From: Flavobacterium noncentrifugens
GTDB lineage: Bacteria; Bacteroidota; Bacteroidia; Flavobacteriales; Flavobacteriaceae
Assembly (NCBI RefSeq): GCF_900100375.1
Contig: NZ_FNEZ01000005.1
Span: 248,001 to 312,000, forward strand
Length of the DNA: 64,000 nucleotides
Direction: 5' to 3'
Every line of letters starts with the position of its first letter. Positions within the stretch are counted from its first letter, which is position 1. This document shows positions 52,891 through 62,034 of the stretch, piece by piece. A model generated the notes under the pieces. That model was given only the letters and a program-made list of their open reading frames with translations, was not told where the DNA came from and did no database searches. Both the position numbers and the translations under genes were made by a program.

Positions 52891-54798
52891 ATGAAAGTTG
52901 TTTTCCTATACGCCTTTATCTTCTTTTCCATTGGAATTCTCCATGCTCAAAAAACAGATTATTTATTTGCTACAATTGCGGATAGCTTAAAGGAAAATGC
53001 GAACGCCGTAGTGAGATTAGATCAGACTGACATCAGGATTCTATCGCAACGCAACCTATCGGTCAGCAATAAAAGGATTGTCACGGTCTTGAATGAAAAA
53101 GGGCTTGGCAATATTGATGCGACTGAATATTATGACAAAACATCGTCTGTAAAAAGCATCGAAGCGACTGTTTATGATGCTTTTGGGAAAGAAATTAAAA
53201 AAATCAGGCGTAAGGATTTCAGGGACCAATGTGTGATTGACGGCGTGACCACTTTTTCAGACAACCGAATCATTTACCTCGATTATACGCCGGTCCAATA
53301 TCCGTTTACCATTGTTTTTGAGAGCGAAAGATCGACTTCAAATACCGCATTTATTCCGCTTTGGCTGCCGATGAACGATTATTTTCTGAGTGTTGAAAAA
53401 AGCATTGTAAATGTCACTTATCCTGAAAATTTAGGATTTAAGAAAAAAGAGCTTCATTTTTCAGGTTTTCAGATTCAGAAAACTGCAGATTCTCCCACTT
53501 TTCTATCTTACACAGCAACAAATTTTATCGCACGCAAGCAGGAAGATTACAGTCCGCAATATTTGGATATTTTCCCGGTCGTCATGTTTGGCCTCGAAAA
53601 ATTCCATCTTGAAGGTGTTGATGGAAATGCGTCGACCTGGCAGGAATTTGGAAAATGGTATTCAGAGAAGATTTTATCGGATGTCACCAAGCTGAGCGAA
53701 TCGTCAGTAGCGGCGGTCAAAAAACTCGTCGGCAATGAAAATGACCCGATTAAAAAGGCGAAAATCGTGTATGATTTTGTTCAGAAGAAATCCAGATATG
53801 TAAGCATCCAGGTTGGGATTGGCGGGTTTAAACCCATGCAGGCCGCTGATGTCGACCGGCTTGGTTATGGCGACTGCAAAGCGCTGACCAATTATACCAA
53901 AGCGCTTCTTGACGCCGTTGACGTTCCGTCATATCATACCGTTTTATACGGGAACCGCAGGCAGCGCAGCATTGATGGCGACTTTGTTTCCATGCAGGGC
54001 GACCACATGATTTTAGCGCTTCCGAGTGGTAAAGAGTACATTTTTCTGGAATGCACGAGCCAGGACAATCCGTTTGGCTATCAGGCCAATTTTACCGATG
54101 ACCGCGATGTGCTTGTCATTAAACCGGACGGCGGCGAAATCGTGCATACAACAAAATACATTGACAAAGACAACAGGCAGTTCAGCGTTGGAAAATACAA
54201 TGTTGCAGCAGACGGCATGGTTTCGGCAAATGTCGCGATCACTTCTGAAGGCTCGCAATACGGAACAAAATTTCCGTTGGAAAATAACGCTCCGACAGAA
54301 AATGAAAAACATTATAAATCCTATTGGAACAACATCAACAACCTGAAAATGAATAAAATTGCGTTTCGCAACGACAAGGAAAAAGTACAGTTTACCGAAA
54401 ACGTAACTTTTGATGCGGTGAATTACGGAAGTGTTACCGCGCCACGGATGATCTTCCCTGTGAATCTTTACAATCAGTATTCGGCCAATCTGAAAAGGAT
54501 CAGAAACCGCAAAACGCCTTTTGAGATTTTGCGCGGATTTTATGATGAAGACGAAATTGCGATTGCGCTTCCCGATGGATTTGCAATAGAATCAATACCG
54601 AAAAACTTTGAGCTTTCAGGAAAATTCGGGGAATACAAAACAGAACTTGTGCAAACCGATGCGCACCATCTTGTGTACAAACGAAAACTCTGGATGAAAA
54701 AGGGAAGTTTTCCAAGTGATGATTATGAAACATACCGCAATTTCATCGATCAGGTGGCGCGGAATGACAATGCCAAAATTGTATTGCTCAAAAATTAG
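52891..54798 (+). CDS. DUF3857/transglutaminase-like exported protein (catalytic residues kept)
   Basis: A 635-residue protein with a signal peptide (to about 20, LHAQ), an N-terminal DUF3857 beta domain, and a central transglutaminase-like domain with GYGDCKALTNYTKALL (Cys329), GDHMILAL (His) and an acidic residue in IFLECTSQ, followed by a C-terminal beta domain. In the superfamily this triad carries out peptide cleavage or crosslinking; its substrate here is unknown. First of three paralogs in the same direction, separated by 61 bases from the second. Confidence 0.85.
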   Translation: MKVVFLYAFIFFSIGILHAQKTDYLFATIADSLKENANAVVRLDQTDIRILSQRNLSVSNKRIVTVLNEKGLGNIDATEYYDKTSSVKSIEATVYDAFGKEIKKIRRKDFRDQCVIDGVTTFSDNRIIYLDYTPVQYPFTIVFESERSTSNTAFIPLWLPMNDYFLSVEKSIVNVTYPENLGFKKKELHFSGFQIQKTADSPTFLSYTATNFIARKQEDYSPQYLDIFPVVMFGLEKFHLEGVDGNASTWQEFGKWYSEKILSDVTKLSESSVAAVKKLVGNENDPIKKAKIVYDFVQKKSRYVSIQVGIGGFKPMQAADVDRLGYGDCKALTNYTKALLDAVDVPSYHTVLYGNRRQRSIDGDFVSMQGDHMILALPSGKEYIFLECTSQDNPFGYQANFTDDRDVLVIKPDGGEIVHTTKYIDKDNRQFSVGKYNVAADGMVSANVAITSEGSQYGTKFPLENNAPTENEKHYKSYWNNINNLKMNKIAFRNDKEKVQFTENVTFDAVNYGSVTAPRMIFPVNLYNQYSANLKRIRNRKTPFEILRGFYDEDEIAIALPDGFAIESIPKNFELSGKFGEYKTELVQTDAHHLVYKRKLWMKKGSFPSDDYETYRNFIDQVARNDNAKIVLLKN

Positions 54799-54859
54799 CG
54801 CTGCAATATTGAGTTTTTCAGGAACGACAAAACAAATAGACAACTGATACTACAATCGT

Positions 54860-56875
54860 ATGAACCAAAAACAATTGATTTTCATTTCCTTTTTAATGTT
54901 TGCTTTCAGCACCATGGCAAATGCCCAAAAAATGGAGCTCGGGAAAGTGACCCTCGCGGAACTCGAAGAAAAAAGCCATCCCAAAGACCCATCTGCACCT
55001 GCGGCGATCCTGTTTAAAAAAGGGATTTCAAAATTTGATTACACCCAATCTGACGGTTTTACGATGATCACTACCGTAAAAACAAAGATCAAGATTTATA
55101 AAAAAGAAGGATTTGATTGGGCCAACCAAAAAGTCTGGTACCGCTTGCAAAGCAATGTGAAGGAAAATGTTTTCTTTTCGGATGCGGTAACTTACAATCT
55201 TGTGGATGGCAAAATCGTGAAAACCAAACTAAAAAATGAAGGCGAGTTTGATGAAAAATTAACGCGGTATATTGGCGAAAAGAAAATTACGATGCCTGCG
55301 GTAAAAGAAGGTTCGATCATCGAATTTGAATATGAGATTAAATCTCCAGTCATTGGCAAAATCCGCGATTGGGATTTTCAGGCGACGATTCCGGTAAATT
55401 ATTCGGAATTCAAAACTTTCATTCCTGAATATTTCATTTACAGGGTGAATCAAAAAGGCTACCTGTTCCCGAAAGCGAGTGTTGAAAAACTCGAACGGTC
55501 GATTATGTATACGTATCGGGAACAAGCCAAACCCGGAGACATAACAATCGGTGGAGGTTCACAGGAAAACCTCAAATTTTCGGAAACAAAGACTACTTAT
55601 ATTGCAGAAAACCTGCCGGCTTTGCGCGATGAGAATTTCGTGAATAATATCGAAAATTACATGGCGACCATATCGCACGAACTGTCAATGGTTAAATATC
55701 CAAACGTGCCCTTGAAAAATTATTCGACCGATTGGGAAAGTGTTACAAAAACCATTTATGACAATGACGATTTTGGAATCGAACTGAATAAAACAGGCTA
55801 CTTTGAAAATGCCCTGAAAACGTTAACTGAAGGCCTGAAAACCCAACCCGAAATAGTTGCAGCTATTTTAAATTATGTAAAAACCAATGTAAAATGGGAC
55901 AATTACTACGGATATTCGTGCAATGACGGCGTGAAAAATGCCTATAAGACCAAAACAGGAAATGTTGCCGAAATCAACCTGATGCTTGTGGCAATGCTTC
56001 GCTATGCGGGAATCAACGCCAATCCGGTTTTGATCAGCACCAGATCTAACGGAATTTCATTTTTTCCAAACCGAACCGCATTCAATTATGTCATCGCAGC
56101 AATAGAAAACCCAAACGGCGTGACACTGCTTGATGCCACAGAGAAATTTTCGCAACCCGACATATTGCCGTTGCGCGATTTAAACTGGATTGGCCGACTC
56201 ATTAGAAAGGACGGAACCTCTAAAGAAATTGAACTCATTCCTAAAAAGCCTTCGAAAGAAATCATATTCATGAATGGCACGATCAATCCAGAGGGCTTTG
56301 TAACGGGAAAAATCAGGAAGCAATATACCGATTACGAAGCATTGCAGTTCAGGCAGCAATATGTATCGGTAAACCAGGAAATTTATCAGGAAAACCAGGA
56401 AAGCAAGCATCATATTGAAATCAGCGAATACCAGCGTGATAACGATCAGGACATTGCAAAACCCGTTGTCGAAAATTTCTCTTTTAAAAGTACAAACGAA
56501 GTAGAGAACATCAATGGCAAAATATACATTTCTCCAATGCTTTTCTTACGGATGAAAGAAAATCCGTTTAAGCAGGAAGTCAGGGAATATCCTGTCGATT
56601 TTGGTTATCCAACCCAAAGCAAATACAACCTGACGCTCGAAATTCCCGACGGTTACAAGATACAAACACTGCCTGCCGCTGCAAACATCATTACCGCAGA
56701 TGAGTTTGGCGCATTCAAATACATCATTGGAAGCACTGGAAATAAAATACAAATTACGATCACTTCAGACATTAACACTGCGATTCTTCCTGCTGATTAT
56801 TACGCAGTGCTGAAAGATTATTTCCAAAAAATGTACGATAAAGAAAACGAGAAAATCGTATTGATAAAAGCCTGA
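54860..56875 (+). CDS. DUF3857 exported protein with degenerate transglutaminase domain (paralog 2)
   Basis: A 671-residue protein with a signal peptide (to about 22, ANAQ) and the same domain order as its neighbours: DUF3857 part (VKTKIKIYKKEGFDWANQKVWY), transglutaminase-like part and C-terminal beta part (YPVDFGYPTQSKYNLTLEIPDGYKI). At the catalytic positions GDC reads GNV (Val369) and the His position reads Tyr (FNYVIAAI); LLDATEK keeps the Asp. It is thus probably non-enzymatic. Its stop overlaps the next start by one base. Confidence 0.85.
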   Translation: MNQKQLIFISFLMFAFSTMANAQKMELGKVTLAELEEKSHPKDPSAPAAILFKKGISKFDYTQSDGFTMITTVKTKIKIYKKEGFDWANQKVWYRLQSNVKENVFFSDAVTYNLVDGKIVKTKLKNEGEFDEKLTRYIGEKKITMPAVKEGSIIEFEYEIKSPVIGKIRDWDFQATIPVNYSEFKTFIPEYFIYRVNQKGYLFPKASVEKLERSIMYTYREQAKPGDITIGGGSQENLKFSETKTTYIAENLPALRDENFVNNIENYMATISHELSMVKYPNVPLKNYSTDWESVTKTIYDNDDFGIELNKTGYFENALKTLTEGLKTQPEIVAAILNYVKTNVKWDNYYGYSCNDGVKNAYKTKTGNVAEINLMLVAMLRYAGINANPVLISTRSNGISFFPNRTAFNYVIAAIENPNGVTLLDATEKFSQPDILPLRDLNWIGRLIRKDGTSKEIELIPKKPSKEIIFMNGTINPEGFVTGKIRKQYTDYEALQFRQQYVSVNQEIYQENQESKHHIEISEYQRDNDQDIAKPVVENFSFKSTNEVENINGKIYISPMLFLRMKENPFKQEVREYPVDFGYPTQSKYNLTLEIPDGYKIQTLPAAANIITADEFGAFKYIIGSTGNKIQITITSDINTAILPADYYAVLKDYFQKMYDKENEKIVLIKA

Positions 56876-58866
56876 TGATGCGGAAAATAAAAATATGCTG
56901 GATGGTTTTCTTGCTTTTGGGCTTTCTTTCGGCAACAGCCCAAAAATTCGAACTGGGAAAAGTCACCATCAGCGAATTGCAGGAAAAAGCAAACCCGAAT
57001 GACACCAGCGCTGCCGCTGCAATTTTATACAATAAAGGCAAAACCACGTATAAATACGATAACCACAAAGGTTTTTCGGTTAAGCATGAATACGAATTCC
57101 GGATCAAAATTTATAAAAAAGAAGGACTCATCTGGGCCGATTTTAAAGTGCCATATTATGTAGGCTATGAAAACCTGAATAATGAAATGGTAAGGTTTTC
57201 GGATGGAATCACTTACAATTTAGTTGATGGAGCGATCGTAAAAACCAAACTCACCGGCGAAGGAAAGTTTAAAAAAGATGTCAATGAATTTTGGAATGAA
57301 GCTTCGATTGCGATGCCAAATGTAAAAGTTGGCTCGGTAATCGAATTCAAATACACGCTGGTTTCAGAAAACATCACCGAGTTTCCGGATTATTGTTTCC
57401 AATATGAAATCCCGGTCAATTATTCGGAATACCGTACAGAAATCCCTGAATTTTTCATTTACAAACCGATATTGTCGGGTTTCAAAAAAGTCGAATCAGA
57501 ATCAAAAATCGTCAACGGTTACCAGAACTTTGCCAATGAATACAACCAAACCGTAAACCTGTCGTTTCAGCAGATCAACAGCATTTATACCGCTAAAAAT
57601 GTTCCCGCATTAAAAAGCGAACCTTACGTAGACAACCTAAGCAACTACAGGTCGTTTGTATCGCACGAACTCGAAAAAACGCGCTTCCCTGAAGTTCCTG
57701 AGAAAAATTATGCAATGACCTGGGAAGGTGTTGCGAAAATGATTTATAAGGAAGACCGTTTTGGAAAAGAACTCAATGCGCATTCGTATTTCGAGGCCGA
57801 ACCCGCGCCTTATTTTAAAAATGCTGCAACAGCTGCTGCGAAAGTCAACGCCGTTTTCGATTTCGTAAAAACCAGGATGAACTGGGACGGAAAGTATGGC
57901 TATCTGACTAAAAAAGGTGTCAAAAAAGCATTTGAAGATAAAACAGGAAACGTTGCAGAAATTAATCTGATGCTTATCGCTATGCTGAACCACGCCGGGA
58001 TCAATGCCAATCCGGTTTTAATCAGCACAGTTTCAAACGGCATTCCGGTGTTCCCAAACCGCACCATTTTTAATGCCGTCATTGCAGCTGCCGAAATAGA
58101 CGGGAAAACGCTCCTGTTGGATGCTACCGATAAAAATGCCACCGCTAACATTTTGCCATTGCGCGATTTAAACTGGACGGGCAGGCTGATCCGGCAGGAC
58201 GGCACATCGCAGGAAATTAAACTGACACCTGAAGCGATTTCCAAAGAAGCGATTACAGTCGTTGCCAATATGGATGCCACCGGAAAATTTACCGGAAAAG
58301 CGCGCATTCTTAAAACAGACTACGAAGCTTACGATTTCAGGCAAAAATACAGGGGATTTAATAAAAACGATTATCTCGATAAGCTTGAAGCGAATTTTAA
58401 CAACATGCAAATTTCTGATTATTCAGTTCAAAATGATGCAGAGGTATCAAAACCTGTTACCGAAACATTTACCTTTGCATCTAACAATAGTGCTGAGTTT
58501 TTAGGCGGAAATATCATGATAAGGCCGCTGCTTGATTTTGTAGGGAGCGGAAATCCGTTCGTGGCCGAAAAAAGGCAATACCCGATTTATTATGCCTATC
58601 CGACCCAGAAAAAAATCATGGTTAATGTTGAAATTCCTGACGGATTTGAGATTGCTTCGGTTCCGGCTTCGGTTTCCATTTCAACTGGTGAGAACGTTGG
58701 CTTTTTTACGTATGCAGCGCAGGTCACTGGTACAAAAATCCAGGTCACCATGTCCTCAGAGATCAGAATGCCTATGATCTCTGCCGATTTTTATGAGCCG
58801 CTTAAAGCGTTCTACAAACAAATGAATGAAAAACTGAACGAGAAAATCGTTCTAAAAAATAAATGA
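56875..58866 (+). CDS. DUF3857 exported protein with degenerate transglutaminase domain (paralog 3)
   Basis: A 663-residue paralog most like the gene before it (shared KFELGKVTISELQEKA, KNRIKIYKKEG-type, TGNVAEINLMLIAMLNHAGINANPVLIS, LPLRDLNWTGRLIR). The transglutaminase Cys is Val360 and the His is Ala (FNAVIAAA), while LLDATDK is kept. Signal peptide ends near TAQ. The closeness to paralog 2 suggests a recent tandem duplication within the cluster. It is followed two bases later by the MazG-like gene. Confidence 0.85.
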   Translation: MMRKIKICWMVFLLLGFLSATAQKFELGKVTISELQEKANPNDTSAAAAILYNKGKTTYKYDNHKGFSVKHEYEFRIKIYKKEGLIWADFKVPYYVGYENLNNEMVRFSDGITYNLVDGAIVKTKLTGEGKFKKDVNEFWNEASIAMPNVKVGSVIEFKYTLVSENITEFPDYCFQYEIPVNYSEYRTEIPEFFIYKPILSGFKKVESESKIVNGYQNFANEYNQTVNLSFQQINSIYTAKNVPALKSEPYVDNLSNYRSFVSHELEKTRFPEVPEKNYAMTWEGVAKMIYKEDRFGKELNAHSYFEAEPAPYFKNAATAAAKVNAVFDFVKTRMNWDGKYGYLTKKGVKKAFEDKTGNVAEINLMLIAMLNHAGINANPVLISTVSNGIPVFPNRTIFNAVIAAAEIDGKTLLLDATDKNATANILPLRDLNWTGRLIRQDGTSQEIKLTPEAISKEAITVVANMDATGKFTGKARILKTDYEAYDFRQKYRGFNKNDYLDKLEANFNNMQISDYSVQNDAEVSKPVTETFTFASNNSAEFLGGNIMIRPLLDFVGSGNPFVAEKRQYPIYYAYPTQKKIMVNVEIPDGFEIASVPASVSISTGENVGFFTYAAQVTGTKIQVTMSSEIRMPMISADFYEPLKAFYKQMNEKLNEKIVLKNK

Positions 58867-58867
58867 T

Positions 58868-59194
58868 ATGAACCTCAAAGATTCGCAATTGGAAGTAGAC
58901 AACTGGATCAAAAACCACGGTGTCCGCTATTTTAACGAACTCACAAATATGGCGCAGCTAACCGAAGAAGTAGGCGAAGTCGCACGTATCATCGCACGCC
59001 GTTATGGAGAACAATCAGAAAAAGAAAGCGACAAAAACAAAGACCTCGGTGAAGAATTGGCAGATGTTGTTTTCGTCGTATTGTGCCTCGCGAACCAAAC
59101 CGGAATCGATCTTCAGGAAGCTTTCGATAAAAAACTCGACCTCAAATCTTCGCGCGACAAAGACCGCCACAAGAACAATGAAAAGCTAAAATAA
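58868..59194 (+). CDS. MazG-like nucleotide pyrophosphohydrolase
   Basis: A 108-residue all-helical NTP pyrophosphatase. The metal-binding pattern is seen as LTEEVGEVARII (EExxE) and DLGEELADVVFVVL (ExxD). The C-terminus is highly charged (KSSRDKDRHKNNEKLK). The family cleaves NTPs or dNTPs to the monophosphate and pyrophosphate, a house-cleaning role. Directly downstream of the DUF3857 cluster, so probably cotranscribed. Confidence 0.88.
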   Translation: MNLKDSQLEVDNWIKNHGVRYFNELTNMAQLTEEVGEVARIIARRYGEQSEKESDKNKDLGEELADVVFVVLCLANQTGIDLQEAFDKKLDLKSSRDKDRHKNNEKLK

Positions 59195-59214
59195 GTTTAT
59201 AAATACAAAAATAT

Positions 59215-59247
59215 AAAGCTGTCCGATTTTCGCGACGGCTTTTTTTT
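59215..59247 (+). terminator. Intrinsic terminator after the MazG-like gene
   Basis: AAAGCTGTC against GACGGCTTT with one G-U pair, loop with a small inner CG pair, then a T-tract of eight. Confidence 0.75.
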
Positions 59248-59326
59248 AAGCAATAGAAATGACATTTTATACGTCCAAAAATATTAAAATGGGTTACTTT
59301 TGGATTCTTCAAAATAATGCACTCCA

Positions 59327-60556
59327 ATGAATTTAAGGATCAGTTCGCCACAGCCCGTAAAAAATGCCGCTCTAAATATTTCAGGTTCCAAAAGTGAAAC
59401 CAACAGGCTTTTATTGCTGCAGGCATTGTTTCCCGAACTCGCCATAAAAAACACTTCAAATTCAGACGACAGTGAAGCCATGATGCGCGCGCTGACCATC
59501 CAAAACGGCCTGGCCGACATTCACCACGCCGGAACTGCCATGCGTTTCCTGGCCGCTTATTTCGCTATTCAGGAAAACCGGGAAATCATCCTAACCGGTT
59601 CGCAAAGAATGCAGGAACGCCCAATCGAAATTTTGGTTGAAGCGCTGCAACAGCTTGGCGCCGATATTTCGTATGTTAAAAATGCAGGCTTTCCGCCAAT
59701 AAAAATCAAAGGAAAAAAACTGGTTCAGAATCAAGTCACGCTGAATGCGAATGTCAGCAGCCAGTACATTTCTGCTTTGCTGCTCATTGCACCGAAACTC
59801 GAAAACGGACTCGAACTGACACTCGAAGGCAAAATCACATCCGTTCCTTATATTAATATGACTTTGGCGCTGCTTGATGAGATTGGAGTAAACACTTCTT
59901 TTATCGGAAATGTGATCAAAGTAAGCTCAAAATCTGAAATCAAAAACCCAACAAATGTAACTGTGGAATCTGATTGGTCTTCAGCTTCCTACTTTTATTC
60001 CATTGTTGCGCTTTCGCCGATCGGTACACAAATTAAACTTTCAAGTTACAAAGAAAACAGCTTACAGGGCGACAGCCATTTATCTGAAATTTATGAAACC
60101 ATGGGCGTAAAAACCGTTTTCGAAAACAACCAGATCATTATAACCAAAAACGATCGGGAAACCCCAGTCATCGCTTTCGATTTAAATAAAACGCCAGACA
60201 TCGCGCAAACCATCGCCGCAACGTGTTTCGGACTCGGGATTTCATGCCGCTTAACCGGTTTGCATACGCTCAAAATCAAAGAAACCGATCGTTTAGAAGC
60301 TTTAAAAACAGAACTCGAAAAACTCGGGGCCACGATCGCTGTAACCAATGACAGCCTGATTCTCGAAAAATCAACCTTCATAAATCCTGAAATTAAAATC
60401 GCAACCTACAACGACCACCGAATGGCGATGGCCTTCGCTCCATTGGCCATCAAAAAACCAATTTTGATCGAAGATGCGGGCGTCGTTTCCAAATCCTATC
60501 CTGATTTCTGGAGCGACTTAAAAACACTCGGATTTTTAATCGAAGAAACAAACTAA
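59327..60556 (+). CDS. aroA: 3-Phosphoshikimate 1-carboxyvinyltransferase (EPSP synthase)
   Basis: Sixth step of the shikimate pathway, joining phosphoenolpyruvate to shikimate 3-phosphate. 409 residues, slightly short for the family. Motifs: ISGSKSETNRLLLLQAL, QYISALLLIAP, ESDWSSASYFYSIVA, LKIKETDRLEALKTELEKLGA and YNDHRMAMAFAPLA. The usual NAGTAxR motif reads HAGTAMRF with His67. It is not next to the pheA operon but feeds chorismate to it. Confidence 0.93.
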   Translation: MNLRISSPQPVKNAALNISGSKSETNRLLLLQALFPELAIKNTSNSDDSEAMMRALTIQNGLADIHHAGTAMRFLAAYFAIQENREIILTGSQRMQERPIEILVEALQQLGADISYVKNAGFPPIKIKGKKLVQNQVTLNANVSSQYISALLLIAPKLENGLELTLEGKITSVPYINMTLALLDEIGVNTSFIGNVIKVSSKSEIKNPTNVTVESDWSSASYFYSIVALSPIGTQIKLSSYKENSLQGDSHLSEIYETMGVKTVFENNQIIITKNDRETPVIAFDLNKTPDIAQTIAATCFGLGISCRLTGLHTLKIKETDRLEALKTELEKLGATIAVTNDSLILEKSTFINPEIKIATYNDHRMAMAFAPLAIKKPILIEDAGVVSKSYPDFWSDLKTLGFLIEETN

Positions 60557-60609
60557 AACTTCGCGATGCCTTGCTGTTGTTGGCTTCCTGAAAATAAACC
60601 CCAAAACAC

Positions 60610-60641
60610 TTGACAACGCCTGTCGCACAATCGTATATTTG
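60610..60641 (+). promoter_or_regulatory. Promoter of queA
   Basis: TTG (60610-60612), 21-base spacer, TATATTTG (60634-60641); 54 bases upstream of the ATG. Confidence 0.6.
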
Positions 60642-60695
60642 CACCCACTTCAGGCCAAATAGCCCCAAAAGAACGCAGTTAAACCAAAACGATAT

Positions 60696-61745
60696 ATGAA
60701 ATTATCACACTTCAATTTTAATTTACCAAAAGAATTGCTTGCAGAATATCCGGCTGAAAACCGCGACGAATCGCGCCTGATGGTCATCAACCGCGAGAAA
60801 AAAACCATAGAGCACAAAATGTTCAAAGACGTGATCGATTATTTCGGTGACGGCGACGTTCTGGTACTCAACAACACCAAAGTTTTTCCTGCGCGTTTGT
60901 ACGGAAACAAAGAAAAAACCGGCGCAAGAATCGAAGTGTTTTTGCTTCGCGAACTCAATTCAGAGCAGCGCCTTTGGGACGTATTAGTCGATCCGGCGAG
61001 AAAGATCAGGATCGGGAACAAATTGTATTTCGGCGACGACGATTCATTGGTTGCTGAGGTCATCGATAACACGACTTCACGCGGAAGAACATTGCGTTTC
61101 CTTTACGACGGTTCATACGAAGAATTCAGGAATAAACTGACAGAACTTGGTGAAACGCCCATCCCAAAATACATCAGCCGCGAAGTAACGCCCGAAGATG
61201 CCGAGCGTTACCAAACGATTTACGCCAAAGAAGAAGGCGCTGTTGCCGCTCCAACTGCCGGTTTGCACTTCTCAAAACACTTGCTGAAAAGATTGGAGAT
61301 CAAAGGCGTAAACTTCGCTGAGGTCACTTTACACGTCGGCCTTGGAACTTTCAACCCGGTTGAAGTAGAAGATCTTTCCAAACATAAAATGGATTCGGAA
61401 GAACTCATCATCACGCAACAAGCCTGTGATATTGTAAACGACGCCAAAATTAAAAAGAAAAGGATCTGTGCGGTAGGAACGACTTCGATGCGTGCGATCG
61501 AAAGCTCGGTTTCATCGGCAAAAACACTCAATCCATTTGAAGGCTGGACGAATAAATTCATTTTCCCACCACACGATTTCAGTGTTGCCAATTGTATGAT
61601 CACAAATTTCCATACGCCAAAATCAACATTACTGATGATGGTTTCTGCATTCTGCGGCCACGATTTAATGAAAAAAGCCTATGAAGAAGCGATCAAAGAA
61701 GGATACAAATTTTATTCTTACGGCGACGCGATGCTGATTTTGTAA
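60696..61745 (+). CDS. queA: S-adenosylmethionine:tRNA ribosyltransferase-isomerase
   Basis: Transfers ribosyl from SAM to the preQ1 base in tRNA, forming epoxyqueuosine. 349 residues. Family motifs: [63 protein letters not shown] and [19 protein letters not shown]. Single gene with its own promoter and terminator. It is a further consumer of SAM in this region. Confidence 0.96.
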   Translation: MKLSHFNFNLPKELLAEYPAENRDESRLMVINREKKTIEHKMFKDVIDYFGDGDVLVLNNTKVFPARLYGNKEKTGARIEVFLLRELNSEQRLWDVLVDPARKIRIGNKLYFGDDDSLVAEVIDNTTSRGRTLRFLYDGSYEEFRNKLTELGETPIPKYISREVTPEDAERYQTIYAKEEGAVAAPTAGLHFSKHLLKRLEIKGVNFAEVTLHVGLGTFNPVEVEDLSKHKMDSEELIITQQACDIVNDAKIKKKRICAVGTTSMRAIESSVSSAKTLNPFEGWTNKFIFPPHDFSVANCMITNFHTPKSTLLMMVSAFCGHDLMKKAYEEAIKEGYKFYSYGDAMLIL

Positions 61746-61793
61746 GGCATAAGTAAAAAGGCAAAAGACAAAAGCTTGAGCCTGTTCAAAAAT

Positions 61794-61823
61794 AAAATCC
61801 TGTCAGCAATGGTGGGATTTTTT
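61794..61823 (+). terminator. Intrinsic terminator after queA
   Basis: AAAATCCT against GGGATTTT with a terminal G-U pair, 12-base loop and T-tract. Confidence 0.65.
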
Positions 61824-61830
61824 GTTTTTG

Positions 61831-61932
61831 GGCGTTGCCTGCGGCCGGGCTTTCCGCTTCAATCTTTTTTGAATTCCTTCCGCTGCGCTGCAGGTCATTC
61901 CAAAAAAGGATTTCCACTGCAATCCCTAACGC
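61831..61932. repeat. Dispersed inverted-repeat element, copy B
   Basis: Closest relative of copy A: GGCGTTGCCTGCGG, GGGCTTTCCGCTTCAATC, CTTCCGCTGCGCTGCA, AAAAAAGGATTTCCACTGCA and AATCCCTAACGC (split motifs). It fills the spacer between queA and kynU; the short frames within it are not genes. Confidence 0.7.
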
Positions 61933-62034
61933 GAACCTTAAACCGGGATTACTTCTTCGACAATACCTTCTTTCGACTTTTTGACTTTTGACTTTCGACT
62001 GTTTTCCCTACTTTTACCAAACAAACAACAACCT

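Noticed and set aside
61776..61991. Short frame between queA and kynU
   Set aside because: It lies wholly within dispersed element B and the queA terminator; the same kind of frame appears in other copies of the element.
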